64,000 bases of DNA, taken from positions 1,612,001 to 1,676,000 of the forward strand of contig NC_048536.1 in the NCBI RefSeq assembly GCF_902806685.2. Reading direction: 5' to 3'. Below, one piece after another: positions 9,740 to 21,155 of this stretch. The position numbers were made by a program, and so were the translations under genes. Origin of the DNA: Maniola hyperantus (Eukaryota > Arthropoda > Insecta > Lepidoptera > Nymphalidae). The notes beneath the pieces were generated by a model, which was not told the origin of the DNA, did not search any database, and saw only the letters and a list, made by a program, of their open reading frames with translations. Each line of letters opens with the position of its first letter. Position 1 is the stretch's first letter.

Positions 9740-10955
9740 AAGGATGAGTCATGGTATACCGTGCCGGCTCCGAGCCGAGCGTCGGCCGTAGCACGGTCAA
9801 CTAATCTAAATATATAAAGGAAAATATAGAAAAGGTGACTGACTGACTGACTGACTGACTGACTGACTGACTGACTGACTGACTGATCTATCAACGCACA
9901 GCTCAAACTACTGGACGGATCGGGCTGAAATTTGGTATGCAGATAGCTATTATGACGTAGGCATCCGCTAAGAAAGGATTTTTGAAAATTCAACTCCTAA
10001 GGGGGTGAAATAGGGGTTTGAAATTTGTGTAGTCCACGCGGACGAAGTCGCGAGCATAAGCTAGTATTACATATATTTTGTATGGACACACTCACGCTAT
10101 ACCGAGCGGCAAGCGAGTGACGGACAACAACTCGGTCCCGCCTCGGCTCGGTCATGGCCCGTTGCACGTCCCCTTGTAGTTGAAGATTTATCAGATTCTT
10201 CATCGTCCAGAGCGATCGCGATAGCCGCTAATTCCAGATCGTCAAAATTCAACATGATTGTTGGATCAGCAACGTGTAAATAGTCACTGATCCTTGGGTG
10301 CGTGTGCGAAATTAATTATAATAATTATACTGCAATAGTATGGAATTAGCGGCGATGGTATTTGCAACAAAAAACCTAGAAAAAACAACAAAATAATGCC
10401 TAAAACAGATATATACAAGGAAGAAATCACTGACCTGTTCTTATGAAATTCTCCAGGACTCCTTGAATCAGCCTTAGGGATGCGTGAGAGCGTTTCTATA
10501 TTTTCGTGCTGGTACCAATGCAAGGCCATTAGTGGCCCGCGCGCGTGTATGTTAGCGTGTCGTTTTTTAGACTGCTGTTTTGAATATGGCGTTGACAGGT
10601 GGAGCACCTATGATGGGAGAGTGTGTGCGCGCGATTTGCCGCGATGCAACACCTATATAGCGTCATCTAGGGAGCTATGAATGAATTAGCTATAGAAAAA
10701 GGTACAATGATTCTTTCTAGTAATAAGTGTATTAAACAATATTTTGCGTAATAATTTCCAGGTTTCTCATTGCACAACCAATTGTAGTCTAGTTACAGCA
10801 CTATTTTTGCTTGGACAAGTATACTGCAGCACAGCGCAACGGTTAATGCTCGTTCGAGGCCCGTCTGTGTAATTTACGTCACGGGACCGGCTCGGTGACC
10901 GTGCCACGGCCGACACTCGGCTCGGGCCCGACACGGTATAGCGTGAGGCATCCTT
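9740..10955. mobile_element. ~1.2-kb element with ~60-bp CG-rich TIRs
   Basis: 9740-9799 is the inverse of 10895-10955 (shared GGTATACCGTG, CCGAGCCGAG, GTCGGCCGT, GCACGGTCA). A related end-like segment is at 10088-10165. A Helitron is nested inside. No coding frame is recognised. Confidence 0.7.
9805..10064 (+). mobile_element. non-autonomous Helitron (Lep1-like)
   Basis: Starts TCTAAATATATAAAGG. It has a (GACT)n stretch (9836-9887), TGGACGGATCGGGCTGAAAT, and a 3' hairpin CGCGGACGAAGTCGCG followed by CTAG. It sits between A and T, as Helitrons do. Confidence 0.8.
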
Positions 10956-11751
10956 TACTGGGTTCAGTCATTATTTAAAGTCAGATTGAACAGGTTCAGA
11001 CGAGTCGAATCAAATTTCTTTCAACAGAGACTTTAACCCGGCGGGAGTGTATACTACATACTAAGTATATAACTACATGTCCGACCTTAGCGCACCAAAT
11101 TGTAATAACATTTATTCAAGTTTTTAGAAATGTTTTGTTTATGTTTTTTATCTGTATTATAAGTATTTTTTGTGTTCCTTATATTATGTAATTTAATATG
11201 TAATAATATCCAATAAATTTATGTAGCGAGGTAGTGTACTTCGTTAATTATGTATTTATGAAGCTTTTCGTTGTCAAAAAGGGAAAAGTTTGAATTCGTT
11301 ACAATCTGTAATTTTGGAAAAATAATACAGTTATAAAACTAGTAGTATTATACTATAAAACATAGTATATAATTCAGCGACTGAACTATCAGTCGTAGTA
11401 TTCGGTTGGCCTGACACACCAAACGCGCCGAACAGTCCGACTGACGGCGACGGGCGTTTAGTTCAGGGCTTTACGCGACGAAAAATTATTATACTTTTTT
11501 ATTACTACATAATATTATTATACTACATCCTCAATGTCCAAATCAAGTTTTAAACTATAAAATGTGTCAAAAAAATTAATTTTGTATGTTTGTGTAATGT
11601 TGTCTATTTATTGTAGTATAAGTGATAACAATAAGGTTGCATTAGAATAATATTATGGTAAGAAATATGACAATTAGATTATTTTAGAGATGATCAAGGA
11701 CTTATGAGCGGTGACATAATTATTTTATTGGCTCATCTCTCTAATTGGTAC

Positions 11752-11930
11752 AATACGCTGCCAAAAGTAATGTACATCAGCCTTTAGAATGACATTTAGG
11801 CTTTGTAGAGTGTTGTCTCTGTCCCTCATACCTATATGACTTTTTGTCAGTGTCAACGACAGAGACAATGCTCTTCAAATTGGCTATCTCCTTCTAAAGG
11901 TCGATGTACATTATTTTCTGCCGCGTTTTT
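11752..11930. mobile_element. MITE (TGTACATC family)
   Basis: Arms AATGTACATCAGCCTTTAGA and CTAAAGGTCGATGTACATTA are inverses, about 30 bases each. Same family at 18362-18531 and 20228-20672. Confidence 0.75.
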
Positions 11931-11984
11931 AGTTATTTTAGCACATAGGCAACGTGCGCCAATTACTGTGCTCTGCGCACTCGG

Positions 11985-12065
11985 CGTAGTACGCGACCGG
12001 TTGAGATGGCAATCGTGGTGGGTATGTCCCGCACACCCGCACAGCCCCCGCACTTACCCAATGCG
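11985..12065. repeat. half-copy of GAGATGGCAATCG MITE
   Basis: Shares GTACGCGAC, GAGATGGCAATCG and CCCGCACACCCGC with 12718-12841 and 58270-58350. Confidence 0.6.
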
Positions 12066-12202
12066 GCAGAAGAGAAAACGTCAGCTCATTATAAACCGAT
12101 TTAAAACCAGAGCTTCTAAAGCAAACTTTGAATACATCAAGTGACGGCATCCGTAAACCATGTGCGCCACAAACTTTTTCATTTCTAACGCCGAATATAT
12201 GT

Positions 12203-12351
12203 CCCGCAAATTTCTAATGCGCGTGGCCGCCATTTTAGCGACGTCAGCACTAGACTGAAGTTTCGAGCCAATGATATATTATTTTTATTTCGGCTGACGT
12301 CATTTCAATGTTGATGAGACATGGTTCCAGCGCAATAGCAATTTGCGGGAC
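12203..12351. mobile_element. MITE with CCCGCAAATT ends
   Basis: Left CCCGCAAATTTCTAATGCGC and right GCGCAATAGCAATTTGCGGG are inverses. The inner part has GGCCGCCATTTTAGCGACGTC. A second copy is at 20928-21038. Confidence 0.7.
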
Positions 12352-12717
12352 TTATAGCCTGTTTAAACAAATTTCTAATGCCCCAGGATGAATTTGGCAA
12401 AAAATTACCTTCTAAAACCTTACGGTCGAACAAAAAAAACGTCACAAAAGGCCTCCATACCCTGATTGTCGACCTGTCGTGCGCTATATAATAGCGATTC
12501 TTTCGCATTTTTATATCAGTATGAGTATGAATTTAGATAATATAGTTTCCTCTGTAAAAAATAAAATCCATCTCAGAAGTCAGGAATCTCTTTGAGGAAA
12601 AGACGTTCGACCTGTGGCAATCGCTAGTCTTGCTCTTGAATTACTTGTATGAAAATAGTATCACGAGGAAGTACCTGCTATTTTAGTGTTGATTTAGGTA
12701 TTTTAAAGTGTTCCTAT

Positions 12718-12841
12718 AGTACGCGATAGGTCGAGATGGCAATCGGGGAGACGCCCCGCCGTCCCGCACACCCGCGCTCACCCTCACCGGGTTAGTGGGG
12801 GGCGTTCCTACCCCGATTGCCATCTCTACCTGTAGTGTACC
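12718..12841. mobile_element. short MITE (GAGATGGCAATCGGGG)
   Basis: Arms GTACGCGATAGGTCGAGATG and CATCTCTACCTGTAGTGTAC are near inverses, about 30 bases, around a CG-rich centre. Confidence 0.75.
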
Positions 12842-13373
12842 ATATTTGTATTGGAGAAATAAAGTATTGCTTTAACGGACGTTTTTTTTTTATTGTCAAC
12901 CTTGTTTCCCTTTATTATTTATGATAAAAGTAATTTAATAGCCCCAAATATATGTACCTATTTAATATAATACCATCAATTCTTTTTCAATTTGGGAATC
13001 TTACGAGTAGTTCCTAAATCCTAAGTTAACTAATAATGTAGGTTAGGTACCTACCTACATAACAAAGCTACGGTGCGCATCAAGCCTTTTCATATTTGTA
13101 AAATGTCAGTTAACTACTACGTTCTTTAACCGCGAAGTGGGCCCGTATTTTGGTAAACTTCGTTTTTCTAAGTTTTATCATTTATTATCATTTATCATCT
13201 TAATTACCAAATCCATTAATATTATGAGTTGTGAACGAATTTTTATAGCATAAATGTAGGTGTAAAATGAATAGAAAAAATCGGAATCCTTGTTGTGTTG
13301 TCTATGGGATGAACATGGTTTCTAAACGAAACTGTCAGTTTGACTTTTGTCATGTTGGAAGTAGGAAATTCTA

Positions 13374-13546
13374 GGGAAATTCCGAGAGATCCAGTCAGTT
13401 GTTTAGCTTTGTTTTTAACATATTATTTTAATAAAAAGTGATTTTTAATTAAGAAATGGACTAATGGTGTTGTATTCGGTGCTTAGGTAGTGGTTCCGAA
13501 TCTGTGTCCACGTGTAAAGTGCGAAACTTAGATGTTATAAGTGAAT
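13374..13546 (+). promoter_or_regulatory. PREB: PREB core promoter and 5' UTR (candidate)
   Basis: A kappaB-type decamer GGGAAATTCC lies at 13374-13383. An arthropod-type initiator TCAGTTG follows at 13394. A CACGTG E-box is at 13509-13514, 33 bases before the ATG. A start near 13395 would give a ~150-base 5' UTR. These are motif matches only. Confidence 0.4.
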
Positions 13547-13681
13547 ATGTCTCCGAATAGGTGCGATGGCTTACTTGCGAAGGTCGATTTTCCACTTTAC
13601 ACACTTCAGACCCTCACGAATCGACACGTCCTCGTTGCCGGCGGCGGAGGAGCATCGAACACGGGCGTAGCGAATGGATTC
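13547..13681 (+). CDS. PREB: PREB exon 1
   Basis: ATG at 13547, 45 codons, donor GTAAGT. MSPNRCDGLLAKVDFPLYTL, then HVLVAGGGGASNTGVANGF. Confidence 0.9.
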
Positions 13682-16600
13682 GTAAGTGTTGACATTGATT
13701 TTTTAAGCAGAACATGAGTGCGTAAGTGAGTAATTTATATTTCGACACGCGTCAGGTGTTTTGCAATAAATACTTCCTCCTGTGTATAATTTTTTTATTT
13801 ACGTAATACGTAGGTAACAATATTATTGTATCTCAACAGCCTTTAACTGTTTCACTGCTGGAACTAAACTTATATGGAGAGAAGAATAGGAATAGCTGAG
13901 GCATCACCTCCATTCGTCGAATGTCCTTTTAGAGTTAAAAACCTGCTGCATTTGCTGGGAAAAGGTTTCTTATAGGAGAGATCATCACTGTGCCCTAATC
14001 TGATTGATCTGAATAATGTGAATCTCTCACATTACAAAGGAACTTAGTTTTCCTTAAAAGTGGGTTATAAATTTTAAATACATTTTAAATACTACAAGTA
14101 GAATCAATTAAAACTGTGTCATTCACAAGTAAACGAATTTTGCAAGACTTTTGGGCTGAATATAGCTTTGAACTTTATATAATTGAAATATCGAATAATA
14201 ATCTTTACAATTTTAAATAATAATCTATACAATTTTAAATAATAATAGTTGAAAAACCTGAAAATCCTTTCTTGACTTATGTTGTTTTAGCAAGAAACCA
14301 GGTTAAATCTGAATACATAAAAGGAAAAGGTGACTGACTGACTGACTGATCTATCAAATCTTGAATGGGCATTGTCTTTTTCAGGAAATATTTGAACTAT
14401 CTCACAATGGAACCAGATTTGTTGCGGAAGAGGTGATGCGGTACGAAACAGGACCTAATGTAGTCATGACATGCTCAGTTCGGAATACTCAGAACCGTAT
14501 CTACCTAGCTGCAGGCCAAGAGAGCCACTGTCAGCTATACAAAGTCAACGTCAAAATGGTAGATGCAGCAGAGATGCGGCGAGGGAGCTTCAGAGCCGAG
14601 AACGGTTTAGTGCGTCGTCGGCGTACTATATCTGAGAATGATAACATATCAAAGATGGAAAAAGAGAAACGAAATCATACAACAGATAAGAGAATGTCGT
14701 TCGAAATACGGCCGTGTGAAAGTGTACAGACTGATTTTGCGTAAGCACTTTTCGTATTTTTTTACATCTTTATTTTACTAAAATTTATTGATCCATGGTA
14801 TGTAATACTAGCTTTTTCCTGCTACTTTGATTCTTGAGATAATTCATAAACGGGGATAATGTCTATCAGTGAAAGAATTTTCTAAATTTGATTTGGTTCT
14901 GAAGATTATCCCCTACATTCAAACTTAACTTAACTTAACTGGTAGGAAAGGCATTCCGAACCAGTGGTAGATGCATCCGACTATTCGTAAGTACTTGTAA
15001 AAGTTTATTCGAATAAAAAAGGTTTTTATTTATTTTTTTATTTTAACTTATATCAAGGCACAGCCTAAATTACTGGTTCTAGAGACATGAAATTTGGAGA
15101 ATGTGTTCTTTGTAAAGATTAGGTAACCACTAAGAAAAGATTTTTCGAAATTCCACCCCTAAATGAGGGTTTAAAATTTATGAAGTCCATGTGGGCGAAG
15201 TTGTGAGAATAAGCTAGTCTCTTTATAATATTAATGCAGGGGCATGCGTTTCATAGAGGCATTAAAGCACTGCTTACCCTACTTATAATTAGATTTATTT
15301 ATAGAAGATTAGTGTAGACTTTAAAATATTCTAAGGATGAGATCTATAGATAGATCTCTATTTGGCTTCCGGAGCGAGCTTGAATGGCTGGAGTGAAGAC
15401 TTCAGCGGGGAGGGGCGATGCACACACAACAGACAGAAACGTTTAAGTGCGGAAACCAGCCCAGAGTGAAGAAGAAGAAGAAGAGATCTATAGAGCGCAC
15501 TTTGACTTTGCTCAGACTTAAGATTGTGTTAAAACGTGACAGATTTATGAGAGAGATATAGCTCTGACTCATTTTAACTCTGTCTTAAGTCTAAGCTAAG
15601 GCAGAGTGCGCTCTATAGATCTCACCATTAACATCAATACCCACACAGAATACTATTATTTATTTCAGAAAAGACCCACTACAGAGGGTGGTAACAATAA
15701 GTCATAATGGTAAACTGATGGCTACTGGCGGGATAGATGGAGTAGTCAGGATATGGTCCTTTCCTAAAATGCAATTACTCTTCCAACTAGAAGGACATAC
15801 CAAAGAGGTATAATTTATGTTAATCTAAATATATCTTCTAAATATATAAAAGGAAAAGGTGACTGATTGACTGACTGACTGACTGATCTATCAACCCACA
15901 GCTCAAACTACTGGACGGATCGGGCTGAAATTTGGCATTCAGATAGCAATTATGACATAGGCATCCGCTAAGAAAGGATTTTTGAAAATTCAACCCCTAA
16001 GGGAGTGAAATAGGGGTTTGAAATTTGTATAGTTCACGCGGACGAAGTCGCGAGCATAAGCTAGTTTTTATTAAAATTGTTGTTATTTAACGCTATTTAG
16101 TCATTTTTGATTACAACACAATTTACTTTGCTAATAATCATCATTGTCATTATCAACTGACAGACATCCATTGCTGAATTGCTGACTGCGGGCTTGGTCT
16201 AGTAGTTATATAAATGTGTTACAGAATTAATCACTACCCATCACACAAAATGTGTTTGTTGGTTTGTCCATCAATAACACCGCAACCACAGATGAGTGAT
16301 CTCTATTACGTGACCGCAACGAACGAAGCAACTGATTGCTTTTGGCGTTGTTTCTGCACAAATATAGTTAAGCTGGAGAGTGACATAGGCTACTTTTTAT
16401 CCCGAAAAAGCAAAATACCACAGGATTTTAAAAACCTAAATCCACGTGGAAGAAGTCGCGGGCCTCGCATAGTTCAGCATAAAATTACGATGCATGGGAA
16501 AAATACTTACAATTAGGTATATTATAAACATATTGTATTTAAGACCTTGCAAAGTAATTAATGGGACATAAGACCTTGCCAAAGTCGTTTAACAGCGATC

Positions 16601-19600
16601 ACGCACTTGTCCGATCCGAATCCGTGAAAATACGGATATAAAAAATATCTACGACATAATATGTCATCAGACATCAGACGAGTCGCAGGGAGCCGCTGGA
16701 TTCAGGCGGCGCAAGACCGTGGCGTGTGGACGGCCCTACAAGAGACCTATGTCCAGCAGTGGACGATCGGTTGATGATGATGATGATGAATATGTCATAA
16801 GCTACCATACAAAACAAAAAGGTACGTATTTTCACGGACTCGGATCGCATGAGTGCGTAACCGCGCGTAACATTGAACAATGAAGTATGTTACATTTCTT
16901 GAACTCATGATGTATTAACTGTTATAGATAGCCTACTGGTTAGGACGTCTGCCTTCTAATCGGAGTTCGGGGGTTCGATCCCGGGCACGCAGCTCTAACT
17001 TTTCGGAGTTATGTGGGTTTTTAATTAATAAAATATTATAACTTGCTTTAGAGCAACCGTTACCGTTAGCGGTGAAGGAAAACATCGTGAGGAAACCTGC
17101 ATGCCTGAGAGTTCTCCATAATGTTCTCAAAGTTGTGTTAAGTCTACCAATTCACACATGGCCAGCGTGGTAGACTATGGCCAAAACCCTTCTCACTCTG
17201 AGAGGAGACCAGTGCTCTGTAGTGAGCCAGCGATGGGTTGATCGTGATGATGATAATAGCAAGTGATATTCTATTGCTTAACCATACCAGACCATCAATA
17301 AGAGTAATTTATTATCTATTTTGAATAAATCATTTGACTTTGACTTTGACTTTAACCGCACATAACTTTGTAAAGGTATGTGAAAAGGAACCTGGATTGA
17401 ACCCTAGACATCCAAATAGTCAAATTCTTGACCACTAGACTAGCACTGCACTGCTTTAGTTATTGCCTGTATAAAGCACATATGTCAAGCCTCATATACT
17501 ATGCTTCAGCTGGATGACCTGGACTTCAGTCCGTGCGACAGCCGCCTGGTCAGCATCGCAAAGGACGGACAGGCGCTGCTGTGGGGCACCGGCGCCAGGG
17601 CGGCGCCCCTGCTCAGCCTCGCGTGCCAGCCGCCCAACGGCACCAAGTATCTGTTCCGACGGTGCAAGTACGTACTATGTCAAGATTCAACATAAATTCA
17701 AGCAAGGTGGTTCTACGTGGATTCCCAGGGCATGCGGGGATAAAATGGAATAAAAAACTCGACGTATGACGAACGAAAGTACCAGGGCAGGACAGATAAG
17801 ATCCTAGTAGTATAGTGCTCTGCAGGAAAATTTATTGGCGTGATTCAGGATGGCGAGAGATAGAAAAACCTGTAGTGCCATCTAGTTTATACGTAAATTA
17901 CTTTTGCTGTAGAACCATTCGTATGAGTTCATTTAGTGTTATTTAAAGTCTTATAATATGTGGAGAATGGATAATTATATATCAAATTAATGTGTTAGGA
18001 AAATAGCCCTGTTTTTCAAAATGATTGAGAATCTAATAATTTGTTTAGGTTTGGCGAAATAGAAGACAGGAAGGGCGGATACCGCATGTTCACGATCGCC
18101 AACCCTCTCGCTCGCTCCGGCAAGCAGAAAGGCTTGCTCCAGCTGTGGGAGCCCTCTAGTGGGCAGTTGCAGCGGACCGTGCTCATCGGGGAGTCGCTGT
18201 CCGCGCTGGCCGTGCGCGATGATGGGCGCTTCGTGGGCGTGGGCACTATGTTCAGCGGCTCCGTCGATATCTACATTGCGTTTAGCTTACAGGTGACGCT
18301 TAATTAGGTTCTATTCTACCTACTATCTTTATTTTTAGGCTTTACATCGTTTGCGAAAACTTACAGTAGCGGACAAAAAATATTGTACATCGACCTTTAG
18401 AATGAGATTTCGGCTTTGTAGAGCATTGTCTCTGTCACTCATAGTCATACCTATGTGACGTTTTGTCGATCTCCTCGAAAGGTTCTTTCTTTATAAAGGT
18501 TGATGTACAATATTTTCAACTGCGTACTGTAACTTAGTTATTAAAGCCATTTTTAAATACAATGCATGAAATAAGTTATGGTTGTCATTTTCGAGGTTTC
18601 TTGGGGTGCTGATTACGAGGATAACAACCATGGCATATACCAAGATGACGTACATTTTTCGGAAATACAATGATACTGGTATAATTTCCACAAATCCTCG
18701 AGGAGTTACGAAATGAGATCTATTCAATTCTATTCATCTAGGATGGTAGAGTTTTTTTTGTTGTTGAGAAAATGCTTTTCTTGTAGCGCGTGTTACACGT
18801 GTCGGGCGCGCACGGCATGTTCGTGACGGGCCTGCAGTGGGTGGGCGCCAAGGGAGGCGCGGGCGGCGCGCTGCAGGGCCGCAGCGAAGCCGCGCTACTG
18901 TCCATCTCCGTCGACAACCGCCTCGTCGTGCACACGCTGCCATATCCAAGTCAGTATACTAGTAGTTAATGTTTATGACACTAGATGGCGCTGTGCCATG
19001 TTCGCTCTCGCTATAATGATTCTTTTGGAAAATTTATAAATGAAGCGGTCATCTATATAAGCAAAGAGGGTGTGAGAAAGGGAGACCACTTATGCTCTAT
19101 AATTTTCAGCCAGACCGCGCTAGATCTTCGAAGACAACCGCCTCATAGTGAATACGACGAATTAGTTAACTTTTACGAAACAAGATGGGTAACTGTAAGG
19201 TGGTCGCCCGCCTTATGACGTTCTTTCGAGTTGAAAGTAAAAAAAATGTTTTTTACTTATTTTAGGTATCAACTTTCAAGAAAAATTGACAAACCGATAA
19301 GTACTTATGCACTTTAAGATTAAAAATAAAAAAAAAACCAAATCTATATGATAAATAAGTAGTCAATTGTTTGTAAGCTGTACCTGTTAGTCACAGTCGT
19401 GGACTGGAATTTCTGATATAACGCGTAAAATTTAACTTCATGTGTCAAATTTCATGTCCAAAGTACGATTTTAATCCATATTTTAAAGGTGAACCGTAAT
19501 TTTGACATGACAGTTGACCCATAGAGTTAAAATGGCGCGTGAGGAGTCATTTTGTATGGACTATAATTCGATTTTTTTAAATTTCAGGTACCCTGCCCGT

Positions 19601-19673
19601 CTGGGTCGCCATCTTACTCATTATATTTGTGTTGTTCTGTACTTTTTGTTTATGTTCATATCTAGGCATATAA
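13547..19673 (+). CDS. PREB: PREB/Sec12, ER guanine-nucleotide exchange factor for Sar1
   Basis: Seven exons: 13547-13681, 14385-14740, 15669-15807, 17510-17667, 18049-18292, 18787-18949, 19588-19673. All junctions agree in phase; 1278 coding bases give 426 residues (human PREB about 417). In the family this is a WD40 propeller anchored in the ER membrane that loads GTP on Sar1 to start COPII budding. N-terminus: FPLYTLQ then VAGGGGASNTGVANGF, the glycine-rich loop of Sec12 proteins. Then IYLAAGQESHCQLYKV, VQTDFAKDPLQRVVTISHNG, ATGGIDGVVRIWSFP (a WD repeat), RLVSIAKDGQALLWG, GSVDIYIAFSLQ and AHGMFVTGL. The C-terminus has one hydrophobic span (LPVWVAILLIIFVLFCTFCL), expected to be the tail anchor. 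Start chosen as the first ATG in the only open frame with the glycine loop. Confidence 0.93.
14385..14740 (+). CDS. PREB: PREB exon 2
   Basis: Acceptor GTCTTTTTCAG, donor GTAAGC. Contains the AAGQESHCQLYK blade motif, a basic insert (RRRRTISENDNISK), and ends in VQTDF. Confidence 0.93.
14941..15220 (+). mobile_element. LINE tail followed by degraded Helitron
   Basis: 14941-15035 repeats the LINE 3' tail (CCAGTGGTAGATGCATCCGA). 15055-15220 has a decayed Helitron body ending ATAAGCTAGT. Confidence 0.6.
15669..15807 (+). CDS. PREB: PREB exon 3
   Basis: Acceptor TATTTCAG, donor GTATAA. Reads A-KDPLQRVVTISHNGKLMATG, then GIDGVVRIWSFPKMQLLFQL, EGHTKE: a canonical WD40 blade. Too short for simple ORF calling. 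Confidence 0.93.
15824..16064 (+). mobile_element. non-autonomous Helitron (Lep1-like)
   Basis: Over 90% like 9805-10064 by eye. The start TCTAAATATAT is duplicated, and it ends with the CGCGGACGAAGTCGCG hairpin and CTAG. It lies 16 bases inside the PREB intron after exon 3. Confidence 0.8.
16670..16795 (+). mobile_element. RTE LINE 3' end
   Basis: GAGTCGCAGGGAGCCGCTGG, AAGACCGTGGCGTGTGGACG, ending in (GAT)n. This is the standard tail of lepidopteran RTE LINEs. Confidence 0.65.
16925..17353 (+). mobile_element. SINE 'A' followed by LINE tail
   Basis: 16925-17258 is a full SINE 'A' with B-box GGTTCGATCCC. 17290-17353 repeats the TTTGAC-tailed LINE end seen at 1-237. All within PREB intron 3. 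Confidence 0.75.
17510..17667 (+). CDS. PREB: PREB exon 4
   Basis: Acceptor TATGCTTCAG, donor GTACGT. LDDLDFSPCDSRLVSIAKDG then QALLWGTGARAAPLLSLACQ and TKYLFRRC-K. Matches the family's I-E-D-L-x-L-G-P-D-G-K-L-V-T-V-G-R-D blade. Confidence 0.92.
18049..18292 (+). CDS. PREB: PREB exon 5
   Basis: Acceptor TTTGTTTAG, donor GTGACG. FGEIEDRKGGYRMFTIANPL through GRFVGVGTMFSGSVDIYIAF, SLQ. The last block is nearly invariant in PREB. Confidence 0.94.
18362..18531. mobile_element. MITE (TGTACATC family), full length
   Basis: Inverted ends ACAGTAGCGGACAAAAAATA and TATTTTCAACTGCGTACTGT; inner arms ATTGTACATCGACCTTTAGA and AAGGTTGATGTACAAT. Confidence 0.75.
18787..18949 (+). CDS. PREB: PREB exon 6
   Basis: Acceptor TTTTCTTGTAG, donor GTCAGT. 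RVLHVSGAHGMFVTGLQWVG, then a Gly/Ala-rich loop, then LLSISVDNRLVVHTLPYP. Confidence 0.92.
19588..19673 (+). CDS. PREB: PREB exon 7 (tail anchor)
   Basis: Acceptor AATTTCAG. Encodes TLPVWVAILLIIFVLFCTFC then LCSYLGI and stop TAA at 19671-19673. This is the single transmembrane segment expected of Sec12-type proteins. Confidence 0.9.
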
Positions 19674-19722
19674 CGAATATTACAATTATGTATTCTATAG
19701 TAATTTAATTATAATTATTGTT

Positions 19723-19728
19723 AATAAA
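19723..19728 (+). promoter_or_regulatory. PREB: PREB poly(A) signal AATAAA
   Basis: Canonical AATAAA 50 bases after the PREB stop codon, the first one downstream. Confidence 0.6.
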
Positions 19729-19894
19729 ATATATTTACTCGTAAGAATGTCGGGACGCTGTAGGTTAATTAGAAAATTGGTGAACATCAAGTAATAAATG
19801 TAATTAATTGTTATTCTGTATGTTTGTATAAATACAATCAATTAAATGAAGGATTTGAAGATGCTTTTGGATATTTTATTTAATTTCACGTGCT

Positions 19895-20214
19895 TACAGT
19901 CATCATCATCATGATCAACCAATAGCCGGCTCACTACAGAGCACGGGTTACCTCTTAGAGTGAGAAGGGTTTTGGCCATAGTCTACTACGCTGGCCATGT
20001 GCGGATTGGTAGACTTCACACCTTTAAGAACATTATGGAGAACTCTCAGGCATGCAGGTTTCCTCACGATGTTTTCCTTCACCGTTAAAGCAAGTGATAT
20101 TTAATTACTGAAAACGCACATAACTCCAGAAAGTTAGAGGTGAGTGCCCGGGATCGAACCCCCGACCTCCGATTAGAAGGCGGACGTCCTAACCACTAGG
20201 CTATCACAGCTACT
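19895..20214 (-). mobile_element. SINE 'A', inverted
   Basis: Inverse of 16925-17258, from CATCATCATCATGATCAACC to the tRNA-like head GGGATCGAACCCCCGACCTC. Confidence 0.85.
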
Positions 20215-20227
20215 ATTATAATATTTT

Positions 20228-20672
20228 CAGTATTTGGCAGGAATTATTGTACATCAATCTTTAGAAAGAGATAATGGTATATGTCGTTGAGACTGACTGA
20301 CTTTTTTTAAATTCAGATACAAGTTAGCCCTTGACTGCAATCTCACCTGGTGGTAAGTGATGATGCAGTCTAAGATGGAAGCGGGCTAACCTGGAATGGG
20401 TATGGGAGATTTTAATAAACTCATGCCCCTTTGGTTTCTACACGGCATCGTACCGGAACGCTAAATCGCTTGGCGGCACGGCTTCGCCGGCAGGGTGGTA
20501 ACTAGCCACGGTCGAAGCCCTCTACCAGACCAGAAATTCCAAATCCCTGCCAGGAACCGAACCCGGGACCTCCTACGAGCACATCGCTTAGTGAGTGACA
20601 GAGACAGCGCCCTACGAAACCGAAACCTCTTTCTAAAGGTTGATGTGCAATATTTCCTGCCGGCAGTTATAC
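20228..20672. mobile_element. MITE (TGTACATC) split by a tRNA-derived SINE
   Basis: Ends ATTGTACATCAATCTTTAGA and AAGGTTGATGTGCAATATTT match the MITE. 20302-20590 is an inserted SINE in minus orientation: B-box-like GGTCCCGGGTTCGGTTCC on the complement, and TAGCCCGCTTCCATCTTAGA. Confidence 0.7.
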
Positions 20673-20839
20673 CTAACCTATTATCCACTATCCAATGTGG
20701 TACCAACTACCAACTACCAAGGGTTCAATCTAAAGAAGCTTAGAAACTGGTTCTGCCAATATATTAAAAGCATTCATCATCATCATCATCATGATCAACC
20801 CTGTTCACTGTAGCGGAGGTGTGTTTTCAACCAATCAGC

Positions 20840-21155
20840 ATACTGATTTGCTAAGTCAGTGGTCAACATTGAATGAGTCACTGAGCTCATTTGCCATTGG
20901 TATGTTCACAGAGTGATATAAGACCCGCACATTGCTAAAGCGCGTGGCCGCCATTTTAATGACGTCAGCACTAGACGGCTGACGTCATTCCGATGTTAAT
21001 GAGTCATGGTTCCAGCGCAATAGCAATTTGCGGGAGTTTTACTAAAATGATTTTTCGTAGAAAACCTTCAATGGATTAAAAATAAATGTCAAATGAGCTC
21101 GGTGGCTATCATTCAGTGTTGGACACTGAGTTAGCAAATTACCCCGCAAGTTAAC
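20840..21155. mobile_element. MITE containing a nested MITE
   Basis: Outer arms (GATTTGCTAAGTCAGTGGTC; GACACTGAGTTAGCAAATTA) are inverses. The CCCGCA-ended MITE at 20928-21038 sits between them. Confidence 0.65.

Noticed and set aside
16214..16516. 100-codon plus-strand ORF
   Set aside because: It runs through Helitron-like text (CCACGTGGAAGAAGTCGCGG) and has no known domain or splice partner.
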